Under the pieces are notes generated by a model. It was not told the origin of the DNA. It ran no database searches and saw only the letters and a program-made list of their open reading frames with translations. Shown piece by piece: positions 54,322-62,966 of a DNA stretch of 64,000 bases; the stretch's first letter is position 1; each line of letters opens with the position of its first letter. This DNA is from a virus. The translations under genes were made by a program, and so were the position numbers. Location of the stretch: positions 1-64,000 of IMG/VR virus record IMGVR_UViG_3300025097_002022. One strand, given 5' to 3'.

Positions 54322-54816
54322 ATGTCAGATGAAAATGAATGGAGTCAACCTGCTCAGCCTCCTCCCCCTCTCTTTCTTGGAGAGAAGGAGCGCAATCTTG
54401 TTAAGCAAGTCAATGATGAACTTGTTGAGAGAGTCATTGGACAGCAAGTTGTATATTACCCAATCGACAACTCGATTACTCAATACAATGACATCTACGG
54501 CGAAGCTATTGTGAAGACATTTCTCCCTCCAGTCAGAGTCTATGCTCTCGTGAACTATGATAGCATCCAGACAAAAGCAGATGACGCTACGGGACTTGAC
54601 AAGTCGAGCAAGATAACTGTCAACTTCCATAAGAGAAGATTAACAGAAGATCAAAACCTATTTGTCCGCGAAGGCGACTTTGTCCTCTACGGCGGACTCT
54701 TTTACGAGATCACTTCCTTGTCTCAACCAAGAGAGCTATTCGGACAGATTGATCACAAATTTGAAATAACCGCAGCTTGCACAGTTTCGAGGGAGGGTTT
54801 GTTCGATGCCACATGA
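54322..54816 (+). CDS. Neck protein, gp14-like
   Basis: 164 aa. Contains ERNLVKQVNDELVERVIGQQVVYYPID, NDIYGEAIVKTFLPPVRVYALVNYD and FVREGDFVLYGGLFYEITS, segments typical of T4-like gp14 neck proteins (T4 gp14 is 256 aa, so this one is shorter). Gp14 joins gp13 to complete the neck. AAGGGGAG lies before the ATG; the gene overlaps the next by 11 bases. Confidence 0.75.
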   Translation: MSDENEWSQPAQPPPPLFLGEKERNLVKQVNDELVERVIGQQVVYYPIDNSITQYNDIYGEAIVKTFLPPVRVYALVNYDSIQTKADDATGLDKSSKITVNFHKRRLTEDQNLFVREGDFVLYGGLFYEITSLSQPRELFGQIDHKFEITAACTVSREGLFDAT

Positions 54817-55669
54817 TGATAAGTTGGGAGACATTACCTTTATGCCCTCTACTATCGAAACAATTGACAGAGCATTGTTCGATCACATTGATGATAGTCT
54901 CGACATCTTCTGCTCAACAAACAAGGGCTGGAAGAAAGTTCCTTTCTATTGGACAGGCGCGGAGAGAGCATTCCAGATAAAGCACGACAAAGACTTGCGA
55001 GATTCTAATGGAGTCTTAATATATCCTCTGATGACAATCGAGAGAGTATCTATTGCGAAGGACATCTCTAAGAGAGGGTCTGTTTACGCACCCATTCCAA
55101 ATCGTGCAGATGCGAAAGGCGGAATAATGACTGTCGGAAGAGTTATCAAGCAAAATAAGACGGCAAACTTCGCCAACGCAGATGCAAAGAGAGTTGTTCT
55201 TAACGTCGGCAATGGGCAAAGCAATTTTCCAAAAAAGAATGACAAAGTGGTTTATGAAACATTGTCAATGCCAATCCCAGTCTATCTTGAGGTAGTCTAT
55301 AAGCTCACAATTAAGACAGAGTATCAGCAACAAATGAATGAGATTATCACTCCATTCATGACTTCTCCAGGCGGCGTTAATTACTTCAGCGCAGCAAAAG
55401 ATGGACATCGATTTGAAGTCTTTGTTGATTCCGAATATTCTCTCGATAACAATTCATCTGCCCTGAATGAAGATGAGCGAGGATATAGGACAGATATATC
55501 TTTCAGAGTCATTGGGTATATTATCGGAGCAGGCAAGAACGATGAGCAGCCAAAGATTGTCAGAAGGGAAAATGCAGTCGAAATTAAGATGCCGAGAGAA
55601 CACGTTATATTCGGTGATATCCCAGAGAACCTACATGTCAGCGGCAATGTTCCCTTTTATCGGGATTAG
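54806..55669 (+). CDS. 15: Tail completion/sheath stabiliser, gp15-like
   Basis: 287 aa, close to T4 gp15 (272 aa). The stretch VYLEVVYKLTIKTEYQQQMNEIITPFM (residues ~155-182) parallels the T4 gp15 segment with KMIYELSIFTRYEDDM, and DISFRVIGYII matches its closing strands. Gp15 caps the tube and sheath and binds the head. It overlaps the gp14-like gene by 11 bases, with GAGGGAGGG inside that gene as its ribosome-binding site. Confidence 0.82.
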   Translation: MPHDDKLGDITFMPSTIETIDRALFDHIDDSLDIFCSTNKGWKKVPFYWTGAERAFQIKHDKDLRDSNGVLIYPLMTIERVSIAKDISKRGSVYAPIPNRADAKGGIMTVGRVIKQNKTANFANADAKRVVLNVGNGQSNFPKKNDKVVYETLSMPIPVYLEVVYKLTIKTEYQQQMNEIITPFMTSPGGVNYFSAAKDGHRFEVFVDSEYSLDNNSSALNEDERGYRTDISFRVIGYIIGAGKNDEQPKIVRRENAVEIKMPREHVIFGDIPENLHVSGNVPFYRD

Positions 55670-55702
55670 TCCACAGTTATTTGTGCCTTTAGGCATTCGC
55701 TC

Positions 55703-55714
55703 AACTATTTACTA
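55703..55714 (+). promoter_or_regulatory. Candidate late-gene element AACTATTTACTA
   Basis: Sits 65 bases before the ATG of the sheath gene, the longest distance among the copies, with AAGGAGA (55764-55770) near the start codon. Identical to the copy at 826. Confidence 0.55.
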
Positions 55715-55779
55715 ACGATAATACGAATATATTTATATTTCGAAGATTATGTTGTAACGCTGTAAGGAGACAATACATA

Positions 55780-58596
55780 ATGGCAGTCAAATCATTTAAG
55801 TTTATTTCACCGGGAATCTTTATCAACGAGATTGATAACTCCCAGTTACCTGCTCTTCCAGACGAGATAGGTCCAGTAGTCATCGGAAGAACCGAACGAG
55901 GACCAGCAATGCGTCCAGTTAAGGTTAGTTCATTTTCTGAGTTTGTCGAAGTCTTCGGCAATCCAATCCCTGGCGGACAAGGCGGCGATATCTGGCGCGA
56001 TGGAAACTATACATCTCCAACATATGCTTCCTTTGCAGCACAAGCCTATCTCCGTAACTCCAATTCAGTCACAATGGTTCGTCTCCTCGGAGCAGAACAG
56101 GATGGATTAGCAGACGGCGCTGCAGGAAAAGCAGGCTGGCAAACTTCTGGCTCAAACACCAATAGTGCAGCCTCAAACGGCGGCGCTTATGGACTCTTTG
56201 TGTTCAATTCCGCTTCTGCTGCAACTGCAGTAACCGGCGCACTTGCTGCTGTCTGGTACATTAACGAGGGAACAATCGAGCTTTCTGGCACTCTTCGTGA
56301 CGCAACGCTTAACTCTGGCTCTGCTGCTCTTTTTGATGTAAAGAGTTCTACTGACTACAAGGCAATTATCAAAGACGAGAGTGGAAATAAAGTAAAAGAG
56401 ACTTCCTTCAACTTTAGTCCGTCTTCTGCAAAATACATTCGAAAGGTTTTCAACACCAATCCAACATTGGTGAACACTTCCATCACTCAGACAGCGCAGC
56501 AAGAGAAGTATTGGCTCGGCGGAACTTTCGAGAGGCACTTGAATTCAGTTGTTTCTGGCGATTCATTCGCAACCATCCTCGGACTCGACAGCGGCTCTGG
56601 CGGGACCCAACAGAATTCTGCAAACTTCGAACAAGGCTTCCAAGCAGCCCAAACTCCTTGGATTATCTCACAGCACAATCAGTCTGCCTACTCCGGCTTC
56701 AGTGCATCAAGTATGCAGAAGCTATTCAAGTTCCACACACTTGACGCGGGTGAGGACGAGATGAAGAAACTCAAAGTTTCAATCGCAGATGTCAAGGCTT
56801 CAACAAGTGACGCAGATCCTTATGGCTCATTCAGCGTCCTTGTTCGCGATGCCAGCGACAGCGATACCGCCCCAGTCGTTTTGGAAAGGTTTAGTGCTGT
56901 GAACTTGAACCCTAACTCCTCTCGATACATCGGACGAGCAATTGGTGATCAATATCTCACCTGGAACGATACTTCAAGACGACATATCGTTCTTGGCAAC
57001 TATCTCAATGCATCTAAGTTCATCCGAGTAGAAATGAATAGCGATGTCGATCAGGGTGTTACTGACGCCGCGCTCATCCCATTCGGCTCCTTCGGCCCAG
57101 TTCGTATGAAGCAATGGGAATACACCTCTGGTTCATTCGCAACGTTGCCTACCAACGCTTGGGCGCAAGGTGGATCTGCAAATATTCCATTAGCTCAATC
57201 CACTAACTTCATTGAATGTGGTGCGGAAGACTTTACAGGAAGGGTTCTTTATCCAGCGCTTTCTCTCCGAGTCAGTGCTTCCGATGGCGATATCCCAAAT
57301 CCAAAGGACGCTTACTTCGGAGTTGATTCCACTCAAGCTACGAACAACAGACACGAACAGAGTTATGGCGACATCGTTCGCATGCTCCCAGTAGCTGTTG
57401 ATTCCTTCGCAACCACTAATTCAACCGAATACTCCTATGTCTTCACTCTTGATGACTTGAGTCCTTCAACAGTCGGCTCAGCAACCGCTGTAGCAGTCTG
57501 GGCTTCTGGTTCACGAGCAGCAGGTAATTCTTACACTGCAGTCAGCGGAACCTACGAAGAAGTTCTCAATCAAGGCTACGACAGATTCACCGTTCCTTTG
57601 AACGGCGGATTCGACGGACTTGACATTAAAGAGAAAGATCCATTCAACAACACTCGTGCCCTCGAAGGCACAGATTCGACTAGGTATGCTTACTATACCG
57701 TTCGCAGAGCAATCGACACTGTGGTTGACCCAGAAGTAATAGAGTACAATATTATGGCTGCACCCGGTATCTGGAAAGAGTCTCTCACTTCACACATGGT
57801 TGAAGTCTGCGAAGCTCGCGGCGACTCACTTGCAGTCATCGATTTGAAAACCGGCTATGAGTCAGACTCCGAGGGAACAACGGCTGTAGCAGACAGACTC
57901 GGAAGCGTCTCCACTGCAATTTCTAACTTGAAGAGTCGCAGAATGAATTCCTCTTACGGTTGTGCTTACTACCCTTGGATTCAAATCAACGATACTATCA
58001 GTGATAGTCTCTTGTGGGCACCACCTTCAATCGTTGCTCTTGGAACATTCTCAAGCTCACAGCGAAATAGTGAACTTTGGTTCGCCCCTGCGGGATTCAC
58101 CCGTGGCGGACTTACCGAGGGTTCCGCTGGACTTCCAGTAATTCAAACTCGTGAGAGATTGACTTCAAAGGATCGCGATGATCTTTACGAAGCAAATGTT
58201 AACCCAATTGCATCATTCCCAGCAGAGGGTATTGTAATCTTCGGACAGAAGACTCTACAAGTAACTCCATCTGCTCTCGATAGAATTAACGTTCGTCGTC
58301 TGATGATTTATGTCAAGAAGGAAATCTCCCGAATGGCAGCAACTGTCCTCTTCGATCAGAACGTTGATGCGACTTGGAACAGGTTTACCTCACAAGCTGA
58401 GCCCTTCTTGAGAAGTGTTCAGGCAAGACTTGGACTCGAAGATTTCAAGATTGTCCTTGATGATACAACCACCACAGCAGACTTGATTGATCGGAATATT
58501 ATGTATGCCAAGATCTTCCTCAAGCCAGCACGCTCAATCGAATTTATTGCACTTGACTTTGTTATTACAAATAGTGGTGCTGGGTTCGAAGATTAA
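55780..58596 (+). CDS. 18: Tail sheath protein, gp18-like
   Basis: 938 aa, against 659 in T4; the extra length lies in the middle domain, which in gp18 projects outward. The N-terminus (SFKFISPGIFINEIDNSQLPALPDEIGPVVIGRTERGPAMRPVKVSSFSEFVEVFG) and C-terminal core (LFDQNVDATWNRFTSQAEPFLRSVQARLGLEDFKIVLDD, residues ~860-900) are classic contractile sheath sequences. Sheath contraction drives the tube into the cell. The ATG has AAGGAG ten bases upstream. Confidence 0.95.
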   Translation: MAVKSFKFISPGIFINEIDNSQLPALPDEIGPVVIGRTERGPAMRPVKVSSFSEFVEVFGNPIPGGQGGDIWRDGNYTSPTYASFAAQAYLRNSNSVTMVRLLGAEQDGLADGAAGKAGWQTSGSNTNSAASNGGAYGLFVFNSASAATAVTGALAAVWYINEGTIELSGTLRDATLNSGSAALFDVKSSTDYKAIIKDESGNKVKETSFNFSPSSAKYIRKVFNTNPTLVNTSITQTAQQEKYWLGGTFERHLNSVVSGDSFATILGLDSGSGGTQQNSANFEQGFQAAQTPWIISQHNQSAYSGFSASSMQKLFKFHTLDAGEDEMKKLKVSIADVKASTSDADPYGSFSVLVRDASDSDTAPVVLERFSAVNLNPNSSRYIGRAIGDQYLTWNDTSRRHIVLGNYLNASKFIRVEMNSDVDQGVTDAALIPFGSFGPVRMKQWEYTSGSFATLPTNAWAQGGSANIPLAQSTNFIECGAEDFTGRVLYPALSLRVSASDGDIPNPKDAYFGVDSTQATNNRHEQSYGDIVRMLPVAVDSFATTNSTEYSYVFTLDDLSPSTVGSATAVAVWASGSRAAGNSYTAVSGTYEEVLNQGYDRFTVPLNGGFDGLDIKEKDPFNNTRALEGTDSTRYAYYTVRRAIDTVVDPEVIEYNIMAAPGIWKESLTSHMVEVCEARGDSLAVIDLKTGYESDSEGTTAVADRLGSVSTAISNLKSRRMNSSYGCAYYPWIQINDTISDSLLWAPPSIVALGTFSSSQRNSELWFAPAGFTRGGLTEGSAGLPVIQTRERLTSKDRDDLYEANVNPIASFPAEGIVIFGQKTLQVTPSALDRINVRRLMIYVKKEISRMAATVLFDQNVDATWNRFTSQAEPFLRSVQARLGLEDFKIVLDDTTTTADLIDRNIMYAKIFLKPARSIEFIALDFVITNSGAGFED

Positions 58597-58605
58597 TAAT
58601 TAGAT

Positions 58606-58617
58606 GACTATTTACTA
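58606..58617 (+). promoter_or_regulatory. Candidate late-gene element GACTATTTACTA
   Basis: Lies 24 bases before the ATG of the tube gene, with AGGAG (58628-58632) in between. Separate signals before sheath and tube would allow the tube to be expressed on its own. Confidence 0.55.
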
Positions 58618-58641
58618 TAGCATCAACAGGAGAAATAAGTA

Positions 58642-59187
58642 ATGAGTTTTTGGTCAGACAGAAATTTTGAACCCAAAAGACAGTTTAGATTTAAAGTGGA
58701 GTTCACGCCATTAAAGGGAGAAACATTATCTTTTCTTGCGAAGTCTGTGGATCGTCCATCTTATACTGTTGGTTCAACCCCACACGCATTCTTCAACCAC
58801 ACTTTCCATTTCCCCGGAAGAGTGACTTGGAATACGATAAGTCTCACTCTTGTTGATGCGGTAACTCCAGATGCATCAAGGACGTTGATGGATTACTTGG
58901 CGAATATTGGTTATGCAGATCCTACTTCAACGGCAGCGACTCCAAACTCAAAAGATGGGCAAACAATTACAAAACAAACTGCCACAAACTCTCTTGGAAC
59001 CATCAAAATCATCGAATACGGAACTGAAGAGAAAACAGGAAGTAAGGCAAAAGCACACGGAACTTGGGAATTAAAGAATGCATTTATCACAGATGCAGCA
59101 TTCGGAAGCCTATCTTATGACTCTGAGGAGTTGGTAGATATCACTTTAACTCTTCAATACGATTGGGCAACTTATTCAAGCAGATAA
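58642..59187 (+). CDS. 19: Tail tube protein, gp19-like
   Basis: 181 aa (T4 gp19 163 aa). FWSDRNFEPKRQFRFKVEF, LAKSVDRPSYTVGSTPHAFFNHTFHFPGRVTW and TWELKNAFITDAAFGSLSYDSEELVDITLTLQYDW are the standard T4-type tube sequence, forming stacked hexamer rings inside the sheath. AGGAG lies nine bases before the ATG. It directly follows the sheath gene, as in T4. Confidence 0.95.
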   Translation: MSFWSDRNFEPKRQFRFKVEFTPLKGETLSFLAKSVDRPSYTVGSTPHAFFNHTFHFPGRVTWNTISLTLVDAVTPDASRTLMDYLANIGYADPTSTAATPNSKDGQTITKQTATNSLGTIKIIEYGTEEKTGSKAKAHGTWELKNAFITDAAFGSLSYDSEELVDITLTLQYDWATYSSR

Positions 59188-59197
59188 GAAAGTATCA

Positions 59198-59226
59198 TTT
59201 AACTTTCCCCAGCATCATGCTATAAT
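59198..59226 (+). promoter_or_regulatory. Possible extended -10 promoter before the gp26-like gene
   Basis: Perfect TATAAT (59221-59226) with TGC in front (extended -10). The -35 region (TTTAAC, 17 bases away) is poor. It is one of the few sigma70-type signals in the virion region. Confidence 0.45.
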
Positions 59227-59263
59227 AAAGACATCCACAACACAAACCACACTTGAGGTGTAA

Positions 59264-60121
59264 ATGTCGAGAAATAAAGGACGCACGAAGTCTTCTTCCC
59301 CTGCGCCAGCACAAGCAGTCAAACAGACTGCTCCCACGTCACATGGACTATCTTATGTGACGCCCACGGAGTTCGTTGAACTTCCTTCACGAGGACAGTT
59401 CTATCCCCCAGAACATCCTCTTCATAATCAGGAGACAATCGAACTCCGATTCATGACAGCAAAGGACGAGGACATTCTAACCTCTCCCTCCTTGCTCAAG
59501 AACGGATTAGCAATTGATCGTCTTGTGTCAAACTTAATTGTCGATTCAGACATTCATACCGATGACTTGCTCATTGGAGATAAGAATGCTCTCCTACTTG
59601 CAGCCCGAGTATCTGGATATGGTGCAGAGTATGTTGTTCAAATATCCTGCCCATCCTGTGGCGCTCGAAATGAACACACTTTTGATCTTGCGAACTTCGA
59701 GAACAATGAAGGCATCCACCCTGACGATGATTCTGAAGCTGATGTGTCTATAACTGACAGAGGGACTTTCACTGCAAAGCTTCCCCGCTCCGGCTACACA
59801 GCGGAGTTCCGCCTACTAACGAGCGCAGATGAGACTTATCTCGAAAAAGCAACAACTAAGCTCAAGAAGCTTAATCTCCCAGATGCAACTTCAACGAATT
59901 TGCTTAAGCTCTTGATAGTCACGATAAATGGAGTTGACAATACCAACGAGGTTAGTGCCTTTGTGGACAACATGCCTGCACAAGATGCTCGCTTCCTGAG
60001 ATCTTGCGTTCAGGTAGTTACTCCAAATGTTGACATGACTCAGGCTTGTGAGTGCTCAAGTTGCGGAACTGTATCCGACACGGAGGTGCCGTTTACTTCG
60101 GAGTTTTTTTGGCCTGAGTGA
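59264..60121 (+). CDS. Baseplate hub/tail-assembly protein, gp26-like
   Basis: 285 aa. Residues ~30-130 (TPTEFVELPSRGQFYPPEHPLHNQETIELRFMTAKDEDILTSPSLLKNGLAIDRLVSNLI) are the hallmark of the T4 baseplate-protein family that includes gp26 (208 aa in T4). Two cysteine pairs, CPSCGARN and CECSSCGTVS, probably bind zinc. The gene stands between tube and tape-measure genes, the place of the tail assembly chaperones in P2 and lambda. Its last codons cross a run of seven T and a small ORF continues in another frame, so it may be made in a short and a frameshifted long form (about 344 aa). Confidence 0.85.
   Translation: MSRNKGRTKSSSPAPAQAVKQTAPTSHGLSYVTPTEFVELPSRGQFYPPEHPLHNQETIELRFMTAKDEDILTSPSLLKNGLAIDRLVSNLIVDSDIHTDDLLIGDKNALLLAARVSGYGAEYVVQISCPSCGARNEHTFDLANFENNEGIHPDDDSEADVSITDRGTFTAKLPRSGYTAEFRLLTSADETYLEKATTKLKKLNLPDATSTNLLKLLIVTINGVDNTNEVSAFVDNMPAQDARFLRSCVQVVTPNVDMTQACECSSCGTVSDTEVPFTSEFFWPE
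60104..60110 (+). other. Probable slippery site for programmed ribosomal frameshifting (T7)
   Basis: In GAG-TTT-TTT-TGG the run of seven T precedes the zero-frame stop by only three codons. Skipping one base (+1), or slipping back two, joins gp26 reading to the open frame GLSDEYMKNVYEQFF of the next ORF without a stop. That ORF lacks a credible ribosome-binding site of its own. Confidence 0.5.
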
Positions 60122-60299
60122 TGAATATATGAAGAACGTCTATGAACAGTTCTTCTATCTCAAGCATCACGGAGGATGGAGCTTCATCGAGGCTTATAAT
60201 CTTCCAGTTGCCTTGCGAAATTGGTTCGTGAGGAGATTATCAAAACAATTTGAAGACGAGCAGAAAGCAATGGACGATGCCAATAAGAAGGGCAGATAA
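60111..60299 (+). CDS. Small ORF, probably the frameshifted C-terminal extension of the gp26-like protein
   Basis: Given here from the frameshift point. If started independently, the only nearby start is ATG 60129 (56 aa: MKNVYEQFFYLKHHGGWSFIEAYNLP...), which lacks a Shine-Dalgarno site. The frame is open without stop from before the T run. The segment VYEQFFYLKHHGGWSFIEAYNLPVALRNWFVRRLSKQFEDEQ is a compact helical domain like the second chaperone part (GT of lambda, E' of P2), and T4 gene 51 lies next to gene 26. A terminator follows directly. Confidence 0.65.
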   Translation, partial: GLSDEYMKNVYEQFFYLKHHGGWSFIEAYNLPVALRNWFVRRLSKQFEDEQKAMDDANKKGR

Positions 60300-60302
60300 A
60301 TT

Positions 60303-60329
60303 AGACGGGCAAAAAGCCCGTTTTCTTTT
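60303..60329 (+). terminator. Rho-independent terminator
   Basis: ACGGGC-AAAAA-GCCCGT stem (6 bp, extendable by a G-T and an A-T pair) followed by TTTCTTTTT, right after the stop of the small ORF. Confidence 0.88.
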
Positions 60330-60336
60330 TATGTGA

Positions 60337-60348
60337 GACTATTTATAA
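60337..60348 (+). promoter_or_regulatory. Candidate late-gene element GACTATTTATAA
   Basis: Located eight bases beyond the terminator and 28 bases before the ATG at 60377, with GCGGAGA in between: the second case of terminator followed at once by this element. Confidence 0.55.
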
Positions 60349-60376
60349 CGAGACAGTTTTATGCGGAGAATACATT

Positions 60377-60709
60377 ATGAACAAAGATAACGACTTAATT
60401 TCAATTGATATCAATCTGAACGTCAAAGAAGAAGGCACTCTAAACGAGAGTTGGCTTGCAATGTTCGGCGGAGCAATTGAAACCATCATGGGAGGAATGT
60501 TTGGAGGATCAAGCATTCCCGTGAACGTAAGGGGAACCAGAAAGCAGGTTGACTCTTTTCAGAAGACACTTGGAAGCGAGGCGAGATATCTGAAAGCGAT
60601 GAAGCGCCACGGATTAAAAGATCCGAGAGTCCTTATGGACAAAACGAAATTGGACAGAGCAATCAGAAACTTCGAGTCAGAGACAGGCATCGTTTGGCCA
60701 TTCAAGTAG
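60377..60709 (+). CDS. Small protein of unknown function before the tape measure (110 aa)
   Basis: N-terminus DLISIDINLNVKEEGTLNESWLAMFGGAIETIMGGMFGGSSIPVNV has a short amphipathic or weakly hydrophobic helix. The C-terminal half is basic and helical (SEARYLKAMKRHGLKDP), ending TGIVWPFK. It resembles short proteins beside the tape measure in other T4-like phages, perhaps a tape-measure partner. Own candidate element and GCGGAGA ribosome-binding site upstream. Confidence 0.65.
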   Translation: MNKDNDLISIDINLNVKEEGTLNESWLAMFGGAIETIMGGMFGGSSIPVNVRGTRKQVDSFQKTLGSEARYLKAMKRHGLKDPRVLMDKTKLDRAIRNFESETGIVWPFK

Positions 60710-60722
60710 GGGGTAGCTAAGA

Positions 60723-62963
60723 GTGGCAAAAAAGACACCAGCAGAATGGAAAGAAGAGATAGATAATCTCAAAGCCCAAGCTGACGCACTAAAGGTTCTT
60801 GAAGGAGAAACTCAGAAGTATTATGAACTTGAGGTAAAGCTTGCGAACGCTATCGCCGAAAGAGCCAAGGCAACCAAAAATTATGTCCACGGCGCTGAGA
60901 CATATGAAAATAACATTAAGGGCGCCACCGCTGCTCTAGAGGAGCACACTGAAGCCACAACCGCCGCAGAAAAAGCCGGTAAAGACTTCGACAACGCACT
61001 CAAGAAATCAATTAAAACCCTCACAGGGATAACCGACGCATCCGACACCCTTGTTGGCTCTTTTCACAAGATGGCAACGGGACAAAAAAACCTTGCCGGT
61101 GTTGTTGACAAAGTTAAAGAGAGTTTTGATGACGCACTGTCAGGTCAAAAAATTGGTATCTCTATAGCTCAAAAGTTTACGGAAGGAACATTCGCGCTCG
61201 CCAAAGCAAACGACTCCGCTGCTGCGTCGTTCAATAAAGCAACGGGAGCCGGAGGAAGATTCAATAGTCAGATATTCGAATTAGAAAAACAAAACAGGAA
61301 GTTCGGAATCGGGGCAGCAGACTCCGCAGCGGCAATTGGGGATCTTCTTCAAGGACTGTCTGGCTTCGGGCTAATGGCGAGAGACACACAAATGGCTTTG
61401 GCAGATGAAGTTGCCGAATTGGAACGCCTTGGAGCCTCCGGTGGTGATGTGACTGGAGTTTTTCAAACGGCTACCAAAGCTTTCGGACTGAACACCGCCG
61501 CCGCAAAGAAATTAACAACTCAAGCAGAACAGCTTGGGCAAGAACTCGGAATCACCACAGCGCAAGCAATCGGTGACTTGAATAGCACAATGCCGCACCT
61601 CGCTAACTTGACAGGAAATCAGGTTGCACCAGCATTTAAGAGACTTTCGGAACAGGCAATAGAAACAGGCATGTCAATCGATACGCTAACAGGTATCTCA
61701 GATCGCTTTATGACATTCGAAACCGCCTCCACAGCGGCTGGTAATCTAAACGCCGTCCTCGGCACACAGATGTTTGATACAATGGGACTGCTTGAGGCTC
61801 AACTCGAAGGTCCACAAGCTTTCATTGATAAGCTTAGAGCAGATCTTCAAGCATCTGTTGGAGATTTTGACTCACTAAACGTCTATCAGAAGCAATCAAT
61901 CGCGAATGCTTCGGGAATGAGCACACTAGAGCTTAGCAAGTTAATGAATGCCAAAAAATTGACAGCGGAAGAGAAGAAGCAAGCAGAGTCAAGAAAGAAG
62001 AATCTCAAAGCAACAATGGATTTAATGGCTGAGCTTAAAGCACTCGGAGCAGAACTAACTGTTGCATTCGCGCCTGTCATCAAAGGACTTAAAAATGTTC
62101 TCAGTAAAATAGCACAACTCGTTGAAGGATCCGGCAAGCTGGGAGACAAGTTGGGAATTGGATCAAACCTTGGAAAGATAGGCGGTGCAGGTGCCGCAGC
62201 GTTTCTCGCAACCAAGGCGAAAGATAAGATATCCGGCGCTTTGGGCTTCGCTTCCGGCAAGCTTGGCACCAAGAAAAACCCAATGTATATACAAGATGTG
62301 AACGACAAAAACAACAACAACAACAACAATTCGATTAAAGACAAGCTTATGAGCAAAGCAGGGAAGTGGTTTGGGAAAACTAAGTTGGGAAAAAAGGCTT
62401 CAGGACTGAAAGGCTTCCTTGGTAGAAAAATGGGAGGGGCACTGGGTGGTGGAATGCTCGGAGGTATGGCGAGAAAGTTTGGGGGAAAGGGACTCCTCAA
62501 AGGCTTGGCTCGATTTGGTGGAAAGAGCGCCTTGCGCTTTGTCCCAGGGGTTGGGCAGGCAATGATGGCATATGACGCCCTCAGTCTTGCCAAAAGGGGA
62601 TTAACCGGAAAAGGCATGCCAGGAGCAATGTTTCATGACGGAACAAATAGCACTCCCGAAGGACCAATCATCGCTGGCGATGATCCGGGCAATCCCCGCG
62701 CAAAACCAGAGATGATTGTGCCGCCACCCGGCTCTGCAGTCATAAACAATAGCACAATGACAAAACTCGCCAAGCAAGGCGGAGGAAACAATGCAGCAGT
62801 TGTTGCAGCAGTCCAAGCCCTCGGTGCCAAGATGGATCAAATGACGGCGGCAACCAAAGAGAATTCTGGAGACACGGTATTGGAGGTTGATAAGCGAGTA
62901 TTCGCAAAACTGTCGAATGGATACTTCCAGCGAGGCGGAAGTTTCCCAGTAAGGGGAGTATGA
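60723..62963 (+). CDS. Tape measure protein (gp29-like)
   Basis: 746 aa with GTG start and AGGGGG about nine bases upstream. The N-terminal third is a long coiled-coil helix (EIDNLKAQADALKVLEGETQKYYELEVKLANAIAERA), followed by Ala/Gly/Thr-rich helical segments, a Gly/Lys-rich hydrophobic region (residues ~490-640: GFLGRKMGGALGGGMLGGM) and a Pro-rich part (GPIIAGDDPGNPRAKPEMIVPPPGSAV). This make-up and the place after the tube and assembly-chaperone genes fit the tail tape measure, which sets tail length and enters the host membrane at infection. A run of CAA/AAC codons near 62308-62330 encodes poly-Asn. T4 gp29 is 590 aa, so the tail may be longer than T4's. Confidence 0.85.
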   Translation: MAKKTPAEWKEEIDNLKAQADALKVLEGETQKYYELEVKLANAIAERAKATKNYVHGAETYENNIKGATAALEEHTEATTAAEKAGKDFDNALKKSIKTLTGITDASDTLVGSFHKMATGQKNLAGVVDKVKESFDDALSGQKIGISIAQKFTEGTFALAKANDSAAASFNKATGAGGRFNSQIFELEKQNRKFGIGAADSAAAIGDLLQGLSGFGLMARDTQMALADEVAELERLGASGGDVTGVFQTATKAFGLNTAAAKKLTTQAEQLGQELGITTAQAIGDLNSTMPHLANLTGNQVAPAFKRLSEQAIETGMSIDTLTGISDRFMTFETASTAAGNLNAVLGTQMFDTMGLLEAQLEGPQAFIDKLRADLQASVGDFDSLNVYQKQSIANASGMSTLELSKLMNAKKLTAEEKKQAESRKKNLKATMDLMAELKALGAELTVAFAPVIKGLKNVLSKIAQLVEGSGKLGDKLGIGSNLGKIGGAGAAAFLATKAKDKISGALGFASGKLGTKKNPMYIQDVNDKNNNNNNNSIKDKLMSKAGKWFGKTKLGKKASGLKGFLGRKMGGALGGGMLGGMARKFGGKGLLKGLARFGGKSALRFVPGVGQAMMAYDALSLAKRGLTGKGMPGAMFHDGTNSTPEGPIIAGDDPGNPRAKPEMIVPPPGSAVINNSTMTKLAKQGGGNNAAVVAAVQALGAKMDQMTAATKENSGDTVLEVDKRVFAKLSNGYFQRGGSFPVRGV

Positions 62964-62966
62964 TAA

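Noticed and set aside
55676-55700. GCC-TTTA-GGC hairpin as a terminator after the gp15-like gene
   Set aside because: The stem is only four to five base pairs and has no T run after it.
62308-62330. AAC/CAA microsatellite as a regulatory or phase-variable repeat
   Set aside because: A trinucleotide run within the frame encodes a short poly-Asn linker; changes would not shift the frame and nothing suggests a switch.
61886-62617. 243-codon open frame on the minus strand
   Set aside because: It is antisense to the Gly/Lys-rich part of the tape measure; the translation is Pro/Ser/Leu-rich low complexity and has no ribosome-binding site.
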